Shown here: piece after piece, positions 27,385-37,687 of the stretch
Numbering within the stretch: position 1 is the stretch's first letter
Layout: every line of letters starts with the position of its first letter
Source of the DNA: Burkholderiales bacterium
GTDB lineage: Bacteria > Pseudomonadota > Gammaproteobacteria > Burkholderiales > Burkholderiaceae_C
Length of the DNA: 60,814 bases
Assembly (NCBI GenBank): GCA_947372465.1
Contig: CANBTT010000015.1
Location: 1-60,814 of the forward strand
Direction: 5' to 3'
Program-made: the position numbers and the translations under genes
Notes under the pieces: model-generated
Told to the model about the DNA's origin: nothing
Seen by the model: the letters and a program-made list of their open reading frames with translations, nothing else
Database searches by the model: none

Positions 27385-28334
27385 TGCCAAGCACCCATCT
27401 TGACCGAGAAATCCTCCTTGCCGAGCCCAGGGGCTTTTGCGCGGGTGTTGACCGAGCGATTGAAATCGTTCAACGCGCTTTGGACAAGTTTGGCGCACCC
27501 ATCTATGTGCGCCATGAGATCGTGCACAACACGTATGTGGTCAATGATTTGAAATCCAAAGGCGCCGTGTTCATTGAGGACTTGAAGGATGTGCCACCAG
27601 GCGCAACTTTGGTGTTCAGTGCACACGGTGTGCCCAAAGCGGTTGAACAGCAAGCCCAAGCCCTGGGCTTCAGGGTCTTTGACGCCACTTGTCCCTTGGT
27701 GACCAAAGTCCATGTGGAGGTCGCCAAATTGGCCAAACTCGGTTATGAGTTCATCATGATTGGGCACAAAGGACACCCTGAGGTCGAGGCCACCATGGGC
27801 CAACTCTCCTCAGGCATTCACCTTGTAGAGGAGGCGGCCGATGTGGCCCATGTGCGCCCCTCACAAACCGAGAAACTGGCCGTCGTCACTCAGACCACTT
27901 TGTCCATGGACGATGCGGCTGAAATCTCGGCGGCGGTCTTGGCGCGCTTTCCCCAAATCAAATCGCCCAAGCAACAAGACATTTGCTACGCCACACAGAA
28001 CCGTCAAGATGCCGTGAAGTTCATGAGCCCCCAAGTCGATTTGGTCATCGTGGTGGGCTCACCTTCCAGCTCCAACAGCAACCGCCTCAGAGACGTTTCA
28101 GCCAAATTTGGCACCCCCAGCTACATGGTCGATGATGCCTCAGAAATTCAGGCCGAGTGGTTTGAAGGCAAAGCCAAAGTGGGCCTGACAGCGGGCGCTT
28201 CGGCCCCAGATGTTTTGGTCCAAGACGTCATCGCTAAAATCAGAGAATTGGGGGCGGTGAGTGTCAGGCAACTTGATGGGCAACAAGAGACCATCAAATT
28301 TCCATTGCCCAAAGGGCTCAAGCCCGATGCCTGA
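27384..28334 (+). CDS. ispH: 4-hydroxy-3-methylbut-2-enyl diphosphate reductase
   Basis: A 316-residue [4Fe-4S] enzyme and the last step of the MEP isoprenoid pathway, making isopentenyl and dimethylallyl diphosphate, the substrates of IspB at the other end of this window. The three cluster cysteines are in PRGFCAGVDRAI, FDATCPLVTKVH and DICYATQNRQ, and the SSNSNRL motif for the diphosphate is present. The ATG overlaps the fkpB stop; a TTG one codon earlier is less likely. Confidence 0.96.
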   Translation: MPSTHLDREILLAEPRGFCAGVDRAIEIVQRALDKFGAPIYVRHEIVHNTYVVNDLKSKGAVFIEDLKDVPPGATLVFSAHGVPKAVEQQAQALGFRVFDATCPLVTKVHVEVAKLAKLGYEFIMIGHKGHPEVEATMGQLSSGIHLVEEAADVAHVRPSQTEKLAVVTQTTLSMDDAAEISAAVLARFPQIKSPKQQDICYATQNRQDAVKFMSPQVDLVIVVGSPSSSNSNRLRDVSAKFGTPSYMVDDASEIQAEWFEGKAKVGLTAGASAPDVLVQDVIAKIRELGAVSVRQLDGQQETIKFPLPKGLKPDA

Positions 28335-28371
28335 TCATGACACCCTCTGTCTTTTTTATAAAAAAATTTAA

Positions 28372-29730
<1,359 letters not shown>

Positions 29731-29780
29731 GATGCAGGTCTCAAAAAAAAACTCAAAAGTCAAGGAGATGACTGCGGCCC

Positions 29781-30182
29781 ATGAGAATTGACAAATGGCT
29801 TTGGGCCGCACGTTTCTTTAAAACCCGCTCTTTGGCCAGTGAAGAGATTCAAAAGGGGCGGGTGAAACTCAACGACGTCCCAGCAAAACCCGCCAAGGAG
29901 GTCAAAGTCGGTGACACTTTGCTGGTGCGCCAAGGGAGTTTCTTTAAAACCGTTGTCGTGCAGGGCTTGAACCCCACAAGAGGCTCGGCGAGTGTGGCGC
30001 AACTGATGTACACCGAAACCGCACAGAGCATCGAGCAAAGAGCGGCTCAAGCCCTTGCATTCAAAACCTCGCGTGAGCCAGCACTCAGCATTGAGCACGG
30101 GCGCCCCACAAAAAAGCAAAGACGCGACATCGATCACGTGCAACACGATTGGAACGATCGCTGGAGCGCGTCGGTCGATTGA
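29781..30182 (+). CDS. hslR: RNA-binding S4 domain protein (Hsp15-like)
   Basis: A 133-residue basic protein. The S4 domain is at the start (MRIDKWLWAARFFKTRSLA, then GRVKLNDVPAKPAKEVKVGD) and a basic tail follows (GRPTKKQRRDID), the layout of Hsp15, which binds free 50S subunits carrying a nascent chain after stalling. An AAGGAG ribosome binding site sits about 13 bases before the ATG. It follows serS and may be read from the same transcript. Confidence 0.88.
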   Translation: MRIDKWLWAARFFKTRSLASEEIQKGRVKLNDVPAKPAKEVKVGDTLLVRQGSFFKTVVVQGLNPTRGSASVAQLMYTETAQSIEQRAAQALAFKTSREPALSIEHGRPTKKQRRDIDHVQHDWNDRWSASVD

Positions 30183-30434
30183 GCCTTGCTTGCTGCGCGA
30201 AAAGGACGCAAAAAAGCACTCAAACACGCAAGCAAGCGCCATGTGCACGCAGGCCCAGCTTTTCTCGCTTGATGACGAGTTCGCCATAAAGTTGCCCAAG
30301 AACAACAACTTACTTTGACTTACTACAGCAAGTTGTTAATATCCTCAACCCGGCGTCGTATTTTGAAAAATTCTCAATGCGGGACGTCAAAGATCATATT
30401 AATAATACTTTGGTATTCATGGAGTGATGCGATC
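30183..30434. other. intergenic region upstream of the ParA-type ATPase
   Basis: The first half is GC-rich and structureless; from about 30300 the DNA becomes AT-rich (for example ATATTAATAATACTTT) and is the likely promoter region of the parA-like gene. The frame is open from 30315 but the predicted extra 40 residues do not look like ParA. No clear sigma-54 or sigma-28 site was found. Confidence 0.4.
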
Positions 30435-31382
30435 ATGGCATTTAAAATTTTGGTGACCAGTCAAAAGGGAGGTGTTGGCAAAAGCACCATCGCGGCCAAT
30501 TTAAGCGCCTACCTTGCCTATCAAATGGGCTTGGCCACCACCTTGATCGACTGGGATCCACACGGCTCTTCGAGCAACTGGCTCAGACGTGCACCCAATG
30601 TTGGAGTGCTGGTGCAGCACTTGACCTTGCCCATTGAGATGGGGGGCAACCGCCCCGTGTTTGAAGCGCGGATGCATTTGCGCCGTGCCACCCAAGGCAG
30701 TGACATTGTGGTGGCCGATTTGACTTGGACGGACGCGCTTGCTGGCGAATTGATGTTTGAGTTTGACATGGTCTTGGTGCCCACCTCGGTGTCGGAAATT
30801 GAGCTCTCAGCGACCTCTGGCTTTTTAAGCAAAAACCGCTGGGTGTTTGATTCAGCCATCGCAAAAGCACCGGCCTTGTTGGTGTGCCCGACCCGTGTCT
30901 TGCCCGAGCAGTTGAGTTCGAATATTTTTACCCGACAACGCTTTCCTGTGAGTTTCATGCTGGCGCCTCCCATCCTTGAGTCGCAAACGGCCAGAGAGAT
31001 GTTCGAGCAAGGCTATTTGATGAACTTGCCCAATGCGTGTGGCGAGTCCTTTCAATCCTTTGCGCAAGCCGTGGTCGCGGCCAAAGACATTCGTTTGAGC
31101 ATGCTCGCGCAAGAGGCGGCCAACAAGTCGCTCAAAACACAAGTCCTTCCCAAGAGCCCGGCCCTTTTGCAAAGACAAGCAGAACGCACGGTCACCACCC
31201 CCTTTCCAAAGGCCATGACACCCGCCTTCAGTGTGGTGCCGCCAACGGCCACGTACTCTGTGCTGGGACGGCACCGCCAAAGAAAAATTCAAGAAGAGAG
31301 CGAACAAACCAAAGTGTCCTCTGGCCTGAACATCCCTGAGTTTTTGAAGCGCTTTACAAGGCCATCGACCACCAAGGTTTAA
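30435..31382 (+). CDS. ParA-family partition/positioning ATPase
   Basis: A 315-residue protein starting MAFKILVTSQKGGVGKSTIA, the deviant Walker A box of ParA/MinD ATPases, with the second lysine typical of dimer-forming members. Further ParA features are TTLIDWDPHGSSSNWL (Walker A') and DIVVADLTWTDA (Walker B, with Asp). The last 100 residues are a divergent, basic, probably flexible tail ending LNIPEFLKRF. A GGAG box 10 bases upstream sets the start. No parB or parS is seen, so it is an orphan ParA, possibly placing a cellular structure such as flagella or chemoreceptors rather than DNA. It is 61 bases from the next gene, a coiled-coil protein. Confidence 0.85.
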   Translation: MAFKILVTSQKGGVGKSTIAANLSAYLAYQMGLATTLIDWDPHGSSSNWLRRAPNVGVLVQHLTLPIEMGGNRPVFEARMHLRRATQGSDIVVADLTWTDALAGELMFEFDMVLVPTSVSEIELSATSGFLSKNRWVFDSAIAKAPALLVCPTRVLPEQLSSNIFTRQRFPVSFMLAPPILESQTAREMFEQGYLMNLPNACGESFQSFAQAVVAAKDIRLSMLAQEAANKSLKTQVLPKSPALLQRQAERTVTTPFPKAMTPAFSVVPPTATYSVLGRHRQRKIQEESEQTKVSSGLNIPEFLKRFTRPSTTKV

Positions 31383-31443
31383 TCCTGGTGTGGACCGGCT
31401 TACGCTCAACCCCATGGCCCCTTAAGAAGAGCCCCCCTTCACT

Positions 31444-32007
31444 ATGACACCGGATTTGGAAGACATCATGGACCAAGACAAATTTCTTGCTTTCAAAGGC
31501 TTAAAGCAGTATTCCCCTGAATCGGGCTGGGAGTCCTTGGGCAGCGAAAGTCATGGCCAAGATCAATTGAGTGCCCAAAGCAGCGACATGCCCCTGGGCG
31601 CTCAAACCGTGGGGCCCTATGCCAATCAGCAGTCCCCCATGACAGCGCATGCTCGCATCCAAGATGCAGCCAACAAAATCAGAGCACCCAGAGCACAAGC
31701 AGAGGACCCCTTGATCAACGAACTGTTTGATCAATTGAGGCAGCCTGTTGAAGACGAGCTCTCAAGCAGCTGGAAGCTCATTGCCAACAATGTCAATTTG
31801 CTCACCCAGCGCATGGACCAACAGCGCTTGCTCAAAGCGCAACTCAAAGCACTCGAAGAAGAGACGCAAACGCTCAGACTTCAAATCCTCACCCACTTGG
31901 AGGATGTTCAAAAAACGGCGGACCGCCAACTCTCCGTTGCAAGGCTCAGGGTTGAGGTCTCCAACATGGCCAAGAGCAAACTCTCAGACAAACTGCAAAA
32001 GATCTGA
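31444..32007 (+). CDS. coiled-coil protein of unknown function, likely ParA partner
   Basis: I do not recognise this 187-residue soluble protein. The first 80 residues are polar and low in structure; residues about 88-187 are a continuous helical, heptad-bearing region (LLKAQLKALEEETQTLRLQI and following). Its position directly after the orphan ParA, on the same strand, and its coiled coil make it a candidate adaptor that links the ATPase to its cargo. An internal Met at residue 9 is an alternative start. No transmembrane segment or metal motif is visible. Confidence 0.7.
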   Translation: MTPDLEDIMDQDKFLAFKGLKQYSPESGWESLGSESHGQDQLSAQSSDMPLGAQTVGPYANQQSPMTAHARIQDAANKIRAPRAQAEDPLINELFDQLRQPVEDELSSSWKLIANNVNLLTQRMDQQRLLKAQLKALEEETQTLRLQILTHLEDVQKTADRQLSVARLRVEVSNMAKSKLSDKLQKI

Positions 32008-32181
32008 TCCCCGTCCTTGAACGCTTCTTGGACAAGGGCTTCACATCCAAGTGCTTTAGGCTTGAAATGGGGTGCTGGCTCAAAGCCAATGAAGGTTTAA
32101 AAAAATCTGTCTTGGCGCTTGCCAACCCCACACAGCGCATTTTTAAAAAAGCACTGAACACAACCCAAAGGGCTTTATCCC

Positions 32182-33906
32182 ATGCTTGAACGACTCAATC
32201 GATACTACCCCATCCGGTTCACGGTTTTCTTCTTGGCACTTGCGGGACTGTGCATTTCTTTGATCAAGTTCTTCTTGTTTTCTCAAGGGGCCATGGAGTT
32301 GGTGCTCTTTGTTTTTTTGACAGGCCTTGGGGTGCATGACCTGCAACAAAAGCACCATGCAATTCTTAGGAACTACCCGATCATTGGACACTTGCGCTTC
32401 TTGCTGGAGTTCATCCGACCCGAGATCAGGCAGTACTTCATTGAGAGCGAAAACGACGAAACCCCTTTCTCTCGAGCACAGCGCTCCATCGTGTACGAAA
32501 GGGCCAAAAACGAATCCGACAAACGCCCCTTTGGCACCCAAGTCAACATCCATGCGTCCGGCTACGAATGGATCACCCACAGCATCTCTCCAAGCAGCAT
32601 CGCCCACTCAGACTTTCGTGTCAAAGTAGGCGGGGATCAATGCAAACAACCCTATGACATCAGTTTGTTCAATGTGTCGGCCATGAGCTTTGGTGCTTTG
32701 AGTGCCAACGCGATCATGGCCTTGAACCAAGGCGCCAAGATGGGCGGTTTTGCCCACGACACAGGAGAAGGCTCGATCTCGCAATACCACCGCGTGCATG
32801 GTGGCGACCTCATCTGGGAGGTGGCCTCGGGCTACTTTGGTTGCAGGGACGAGGACGGTCACTTCAGCCCTGAAAAATTCATTGTCAACGCCTTGAGCGA
32901 TCAGGTCAAAATGATCGAAATCAAGCTCAGTCAAGGTGCCAAACCGGGTCATGGCGGCGTGCTCCTTGGCCCCAAAGTCACCCCAGAGATCGCCAGTGCT
33001 CGGGGGGTTCCGGTGTGGACCGATTGCGTCTCCCCCAACAGTCACAGCAAGTTCTCCAACCCCGTGGAGCTCATGGGTTTTATCCAAGAATTAAGAGAAT
33101 TGTCTCAAGGCAAGCCGGTGGGGTTTAAATTGTGCATCGGTCACCCTTGGGAGTGGTTTGCCATTGCCAAGGCCATGGTGACCACAGGGATTCTTCCCGA
33201 CTTCATTGTGGTCGATGGCTCTGAAGGCGGCACGGGTGCTGCACCCCTGGAATTCTCAGATCACATGGGCACACCCCTGCAAGAGGGTTTGAGACTGGTG
33301 CACAACACCTTGATGGGCCTGAACTTGAGGGGCAAGATCAAATTGGGTGCAAGTGGCAAGATCATCACGGCCTTTGACATGGCAAGGACCTTGGCCCTGG
33401 GTGCCGACTGGTGCAACAGTGCGCGCGGCTTCATGTTCTCCATCGGTTGCATCCAAGCACAAACTTGCCACACGGGCAACTGCCCCACAGGTGTCGCAAC
33501 CCAGGACCCCAAACGCCAAGTGGCCCTGGTGGTCGAGACCAAAGCCGAGCGGGTGAAGAACTTTCACCACAACACCTTGCACGCCTTGCTGGAACTCACT
33601 GAAGCAACGGGTTTGAACGACCCCAGTGAATTTGACTTGCACCACTTCATGCGCCGAAAGAATCAAAACCAGTCGCACTCGCTCTCGACTTTGATTGCCA
33701 GCATTGAAACGGGTGCCTTGCTCACCAGCAAAGGCTTCAAACAAAGCGACAAGTCTTGGCCTGGTGTGTTCCAAGAGCATTGGTCGCATGCCGTTGAGAC
33801 GAGTTTTACCGAACAAAAACCAAAGGCGACACCGGTCACAGAAAAGCCCAGCAAAGCGGGGGCGTCAACACCTGCGCTTGACACCCCTCCTGCGAGCTTG
33901 ATTTAG
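32182..33906 (+). CDS. membrane-anchored FMN-binding glutamate synthase family protein
   Basis: A 574-residue protein. Two transmembrane helices (residues about 12-55) precede a glutamate-synthase central-like alpha/beta barrel. FMN- and substrate-binding blocks are seen (SAMSFGALSANAIMALNQGA, GEGSISQYH, KLGASGKIITAFDMARTLAL), and the cysteines of a [3Fe-4S] cluster are in GCIQAQTCHTGNCPTGVA. There is no glutaminase domain, so it is not a complete GltB. Such stand-alone proteins are common in proteobacteria with no proven reaction. The C-terminal 40 residues are a low-complexity tail. Confidence 0.88.
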   Translation: MLERLNRYYPIRFTVFFLALAGLCISLIKFFLFSQGAMELVLFVFLTGLGVHDLQQKHHAILRNYPIIGHLRFLLEFIRPEIRQYFIESENDETPFSRAQRSIVYERAKNESDKRPFGTQVNIHASGYEWITHSISPSSIAHSDFRVKVGGDQCKQPYDISLFNVSAMSFGALSANAIMALNQGAKMGGFAHDTGEGSISQYHRVHGGDLIWEVASGYFGCRDEDGHFSPEKFIVNALSDQVKMIEIKLSQGAKPGHGGVLLGPKVTPEIASARGVPVWTDCVSPNSHSKFSNPVELMGFIQELRELSQGKPVGFKLCIGHPWEWFAIAKAMVTTGILPDFIVVDGSEGGTGAAPLEFSDHMGTPLQEGLRLVHNTLMGLNLRGKIKLGASGKIITAFDMARTLALGADWCNSARGFMFSIGCIQAQTCHTGNCPTGVATQDPKRQVALVVETKAERVKNFHHNTLHALLELTEATGLNDPSEFDLHHFMRRKNQNQSHSLSTLIASIETGALLTSKGFKQSDKSWPGVFQEHWSHAVETSFTEQKPKATPVTEKPSKAGASTPALDTPPASLI

Positions 33907-33948
33907 GGCTTCTTTGAGGCCCTCTCTTTGCACCGAGCTTGATTCACA

Positions 33949-34026
33949 AAAGCTAAAGCTAAAGCTAAAGCTAAAGCTAAAGCTAAAGCAAACGCAAAAG
34001 CAAAAGCAAACGCAAACGTAAATGCA
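33949..34026 (+). repeat. hexamer tandem repeat AAAGCT x6 plus seven degenerate units
   Basis: Thirteen consecutive six-base units lie in perfect register. The first six are identical (AAAGCT); the next seven drift through AAAGCA, AACGCA, AACGTA and AATGCA. The array is non-coding, sits 42 bases after the glutamate-synthase-like stop codon and ends only 7 bases before a strong terminator stem. The polarity from perfect to decayed suggests recent expansion at the left end by slippage. Confidence 0.9.
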
Positions 34027-34032
34027 AACAAC

Positions 34033-34059
34033 AAAAGGATCTTCGGATCCTTTTCTTTT
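34033..34059 (+). terminator. UUCG-capped terminator
   Basis: A perfect 9-bp stem AAAAGGATC / GATCCTTTT is closed by the extra-stable TTCG tetraloop. The T-rich side of the stem continues as TTTTCTTTT. The A/T symmetry means it could also act on the opposite strand. Confidence 0.85.
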
Positions 34060-34355
34060 GGCCGCAAGAAAACCCGCCAAGGCTCAACACGGTGGCATCA
34101 AGCACCCCCAGCGCAAAAACCTTCGAGCAAGCGTCTGCCTGATCGATTAAAACCATTCAGACAAGGCGGCCCGTTACGTCTTGTTACGTCGATTACTGAC
34201 AAAAGAGGCTAAAGTTTTTTGACTTCGTGATTTAAACTGAATTTCATCCTTTCAAACGCAAGGTTTGATTTATCCATGATCACTGAATCGGACGCAGGCC
34301 TGAATACTTGAGGGCTTGCGTCAAAAAATATAAACCTTTTTGCTGGAACACTTTT

Positions 34356-36488
34356 ATGACCACGATCGCATCCGGGAGCTCAAACATCAACGCTTTGATT
34401 GCGGGCAATGCCATGGCCGCCGCGAACTCGGCCATTGGGACGTCCACCCAGCGCCTGTCCACCCTCAAGCGCATCAACAGCTCTGCAGACGACCCCTCGG
34501 GCATCGGCATGTCCAACACCTTGAATGCAAAAATTCTGGGTTTCGCACAAGCCAATAAAAACATCAACCAAGGCATTGCGATGACACAAATCGTCGACAC
34601 CTCTTTGAGCAGCATTCAAACCGCCCTGGCCAGCATGCGCACACTTGCCTTGTCTTCTGCCTCAACGGTGTCTGCCAGCACATTGGCCTCCAACCAAGCC
34701 GCATTCACACAATACTTGGCTCAAATCAACACCATCACAGCCCAAGCGACTTACAACGGATACAGCTTGATGAGTGGCGCTCTTACCAGCGCGCCGCTAC
34801 AAGTGGGCGCTGAAGCAGGCAACACCATTGCCTTGAGCCTGCCCACCACCACCACACAAGCTTTGGGTTTGGGCACGCCATTGGCACTGAGCGCCGTGGG
34901 CTCAAGCACCAGCGCATTGGCTTATGGGGACTTGGTGCTCAATGGTTATGCGATTGGTGCGAGCTTGGCAGCGTCAGACACCTTGTCTTCCAGCGGCAAC
35001 GCAGGCAGCGCCATTGCAAAAGCGACGGCGATCAATTTACTCAGCTCTTCAACCAAGGTGACAGCGAGTGTGGGCACCACCACCGTTGGCGGCACAGCCA
35101 TGAGCGCTTTCCCCGCTGCTGCCACGGCGGGCACTTTTACCTTGAACGGCAAAAGCATTGGCGTGACATTGAGCTCCACGAGCGATTACTCGGTCAACCG
35201 CGCAGCTGTGGTCACAGCCATCAATCAAAACACTGGGCTCACCGGTGTGAGCGCAACGGATGGTGGGGACAGCACGCATGGGGTCGTTTTACAAGCAGCG
35301 GATGGACGCAACATTGTCTTGGCATTTGCTGATGCCAATATCACGGCCGCCAACACTGGCCTGGGAGCGGCCGGGACCTATGTGGGCTCTTATGCCTTGT
35401 ACAACAACTCAGGCGGCTCGATTGTGGTGGGCACAACACCAGGCAACACCCTGAGCAATTCCGATTTTGCGATTGGCACTTACAGCACCAATACCGCTCA
35501 ACTCTCAAGCAAGGCACCTGCGGCTTCGGCCCTGGCGCCCACCGCTTTGAGCAGCAGCGACCTGGTCATCAATGGCCGCAGCATCGTCGGTGCACTCAGC
35601 ACCGATGACACGGCCACCTTTGCCACGACCACCTCGGTGACCAAGGCGTCCAGCGCCATTGCCACAGCCGCTGCCATCAACAAAAGCACGGCCAACACAG
35701 GGGTCACTGCATCAGCCAATGCCAATGTGTTGGTGGGCAGTGGCTTTACAACACCCACGGCCAGTGCGACCTACTCCATGTACTTGAATGGCAGCACCAT
35801 CAGCTTGGCCTTGAGCACTTCAAGCAGTTTGAGCACCATCGCGGCCGACATCAACACGTATACAGGCAGCACGGGCGTTGTGGCGAGCTCCAACAGTTCT
35901 GGGCTCACATTGACGGCCACAGACGGCAGAAGTATTTCTTTGGGGATGGACACCACGGCAGGTGCGACCGCGGTCGGCCTTGCCGGCCTTGGCCTCACGG
36001 CGGGCTCCAACACGCAAGCCACCGCTCTTGGCTATATTTCCAGTGTGACCCTCAGTTCCAGCAAGCCCTTCACGCTTGCCAGTGGCAGCGCAGGCAACAC
36101 GAACTTTGAGAAACTGGGGTTTAAAAATGGCAGCTTTGGTGGCACCACACAAAACCTCAAGCTCACGAGCGCGGATGTGTCCACCAGCTCAGGCGCCACC
36201 ACGGCTTTGAGCATCATTGACGGCGCGATCTCTCAAGTCTCCGCACTGCAAGGCTACACGGGTGCCATGATCAATCGATTGGGCTATCAAAACACCTTGG
36301 CCACAAGCATGGGCACCTACAACTCCTCGGCCAATAGCAACCTGACCAGTGCAGACATAGCGGCCGAGACCACAGCGCTTGCAAAAGCACAAATCATCCA
36401 GGCCTCGGCCACGGCCATGCTGGCACAAGCCAATCTTTCCGATCAAGCCGTTTTGAATCTGCTCAAATATGAATTCATGAGCCACTGA
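34356..36488 (+). CDS. large divergent flagellin (710 residues) with hook-IN modules
   Basis: The N-terminal D0/D1 helices (residues 1-145, TLKRINSSADDPSGIGMSN) and C-terminal D1/D0 (about 600-710, AAETTALAKAQIIQASATAM) are flagellin-like but divergent from the canonical pattern. Between them, about 450 residues hold two copies of a paired module of the Flagellin_IN type, marked by LVLNGYAIGASL...SAIAKATAIN and LVINGRSIVGAL...SAIATAAAIN, plus DGRNIVLAF and DGRSISLGM segments. Unlike most flagellins it continues past the LLK end with YEFMSH. ATG 34356 is the family-like start; the frame is open from 34308. It is exported by the flagellar type III apparatus. Confidence 0.85.
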   Translation: MTTIASGSSNINALIAGNAMAAANSAIGTSTQRLSTLKRINSSADDPSGIGMSNTLNAKILGFAQANKNINQGIAMTQIVDTSLSSIQTALASMRTLALSSASTVSASTLASNQAAFTQYLAQINTITAQATYNGYSLMSGALTSAPLQVGAEAGNTIALSLPTTTTQALGLGTPLALSAVGSSTSALAYGDLVLNGYAIGASLAASDTLSSSGNAGSAIAKATAINLLSSSTKVTASVGTTTVGGTAMSAFPAAATAGTFTLNGKSIGVTLSSTSDYSVNRAAVVTAINQNTGLTGVSATDGGDSTHGVVLQAADGRNIVLAFADANITAANTGLGAAGTYVGSYALYNNSGGSIVVGTTPGNTLSNSDFAIGTYSTNTAQLSSKAPAASALAPTALSSSDLVINGRSIVGALSTDDTATFATTTSVTKASSAIATAAAINKSTANTGVTASANANVLVGSGFTTPTASATYSMYLNGSTISLALSTSSSLSTIAADINTYTGSTGVVASSNSSGLTLTATDGRSISLGMDTTAGATAVGLAGLGLTAGSNTQATALGYISSVTLSSSKPFTLASGSAGNTNFEKLGFKNGSFGGTTQNLKLTSADVSTSSGATTALSIIDGAISQVSALQGYTGAMINRLGYQNTLATSMGTYNSSANSNLTSADIAAETTALAKAQIIQASATAMLAQANLSDQAVLNLLKYEFMSH

Positions 36489-36543
36489 TGGGCAGTGCCA
36501 AGCGGCCCGAGACACCTCAAAGTGCCGTGAACTTGGGCGCAAT

Positions 36544-37581
36544 TTATTCGTTGCTGGGCCTGGGGTAGACCAACATCTTTTCTCTGGCGGGTTGGAATTG
36601 AGGCATGGGTGCTGGGGCAGCGGCAGCAGGGGCCTGTGTTGGTGCAGGGGCAGGGGCAGGGGCCGGGGCCGCTTTGGGCTCAGGCTTGGCTTCCACTTTG
36701 GCCTCGAGCTTGGGCTCGGCTTTCTTGTCCAGCTTCGTGTCCAGCAAGGGCTTGCTTTCTGCTTTGCTCTCAAGCTTTGGGGCAGGCTTTGGGGCAACAG
36801 GGGCGCTCTCGCGGGCCTTCATGGCCGTTTGCTCAAGCTCTTTCTTGAGCTTTTGCAACTCAGCCGACAAGGCCTGTTGACTCAAACCGGGTGGAGGCGG
36901 TGCAGCTTGCGGACGGTTGGTCAAGGCCACAATTTTTGCATCCAGGGCTTGCATTTGTTTTTCCATGGCAGCAAACTTGCCCTCCATGCCTTTGCCAGAC
37001 TGCTCGGCTATTTGCCCAGGCACGGTCGAGACCGCTTTGGTGACTTCGTCAAATTTCTTCTCAATGCCGCCTTGTGCTTCGCTTAACTTTTCTAGCTTTT
37101 CAGTGAGCTCATTGAAAGACTGGGTCGACTCGGTAAAGGTTCCCAAGGTGGCATCCAAGTCCACGACCCGTTTGCCAACCGCCATGGACAAGGCATCGAG
37201 TTGAATGATGTTTTGGCGCATCCGGGTTGAAATGGCAAAAAAGGTGCCCACCGAGATCAAAATGAAAATCAACATGGCGCCCAGCATGATCCGGGAATGG
37301 GACACGCTTCTTTGATGAGCGGCATTGATGCTGGCCATGACCTTTTGCAAGTCACCTGAAACATCGGCAGCCACAGACGCGGATCGGGTGGACGCCTCGG
37401 CCGAATTGAGCACCACGCCGGTCAAGTCCTCCAGTTGCCTGGCCAACTCGTTGCTGTCCATCGAGATGTCTTTGAGATCATCTAAACCCGCCTCAATTTG
37501 AGCCAAGTCCAAGTGCAAATCAGCACCGTCGTTGATCTCGATCTCAGAGGGCTGCTCGTTGGAGGCTGTATCTGTACTCAT
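36544..37581 (-). CDS. unknown membrane protein with coiled coil and Pro/Ala/Lys-rich tail
   Basis: Not recognised. 345 residues: an acidic helical N-terminus (1-95), one transmembrane helix (about 97-118, IMLGAMLIFILISVGTFFAI), a heptad-rich region (about 125-255), then a low-complexity tail rich in Lys-Pro-Ala-Glu (KAEPKLEAKVEAKPEPK) and Ala-Pro repeats ending MLVYPRPSNE. The topology puts the coiled coil and tail in the periplasm if the N-terminus is cytosolic. It is the distal gene of the minus-strand run behind flhB. A structural role in the envelope or near the flagellar base is inference. Confidence 0.65.
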   Translation of the reverse strand: MSTDTASNEQPSEIEINDGADLHLDLAQIEAGLDDLKDISMDSNELARQLEDLTGVVLNSAEASTRSASVAADVSGDLQKVMASINAAHQRSVSHSRIMLGAMLIFILISVGTFFAISTRMRQNIIQLDALSMAVGKRVVDLDATLGTFTESTQSFNELTEKLEKLSEAQGGIEKKFDEVTKAVSTVPGQIAEQSGKGMEGKFAAMEKQMQALDAKIVALTNRPQAAPPPPGLSQQALSAELQKLKKELEQTAMKARESAPVAPKPAPKLESKAESKPLLDTKLDKKAEPKLEAKVEAKPEPKAAPAPAPAPAPTQAPAAAAPAPMPQFQPAREKMLVYPRPSNE

Positions 37582-37687
37582 GAGAATTGACTTTGTAAAT
37601 AGAGGAGAAAAAAGGTGAATCTAAAGCAGGCCGGTACGCCAAATTTGAACAGGGATGGGTCTAGGGGCCCCGTGGGCCCCACCCGGC

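Larger units (their letters stand above)
33907..34355. other. intergenic region with hexamer repeat, terminator and flagellin leader
   Basis: This 449-base stretch holds the hexamer repeat and terminator described separately, followed by about 290 bases with no gene. TAAAGTTT at 34210-34217 equals the -35 part of the sigma-28 consensus, but no GCCGATAA-like -10 follows at the right distance, and no sigma-54 -24/-12 pair was found, so the promoter of the flagellin here is unresolved. Confidence 0.5.

Noticed and set aside
32067-32189. 40-codon open frame (MGCWLKANEGLKKSV...) just before the glutamate-synthase-like gene, overlapping its start
   Set aside because: It has protein-like composition and a stop overlapping the next start, but no ribosome binding site and no recognisable family; it could be chance or leader sequence.
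33865-34080. Minus-strand frame with a Ser-Phe repeat across the hexamer array
   Set aside because: A six-base repeat always yields a two-residue repeat in any open frame; it has no start context and overlaps a terminator.
34210-34236. Possible sigma-28 promoter with a perfect TAAAGTTT upstream of the 710-residue flagellin
   Set aside because: The sequence at the -10 position (GATTTAAA) does not match GCCGATAA, so the half-site alone is not reported as a promoter.
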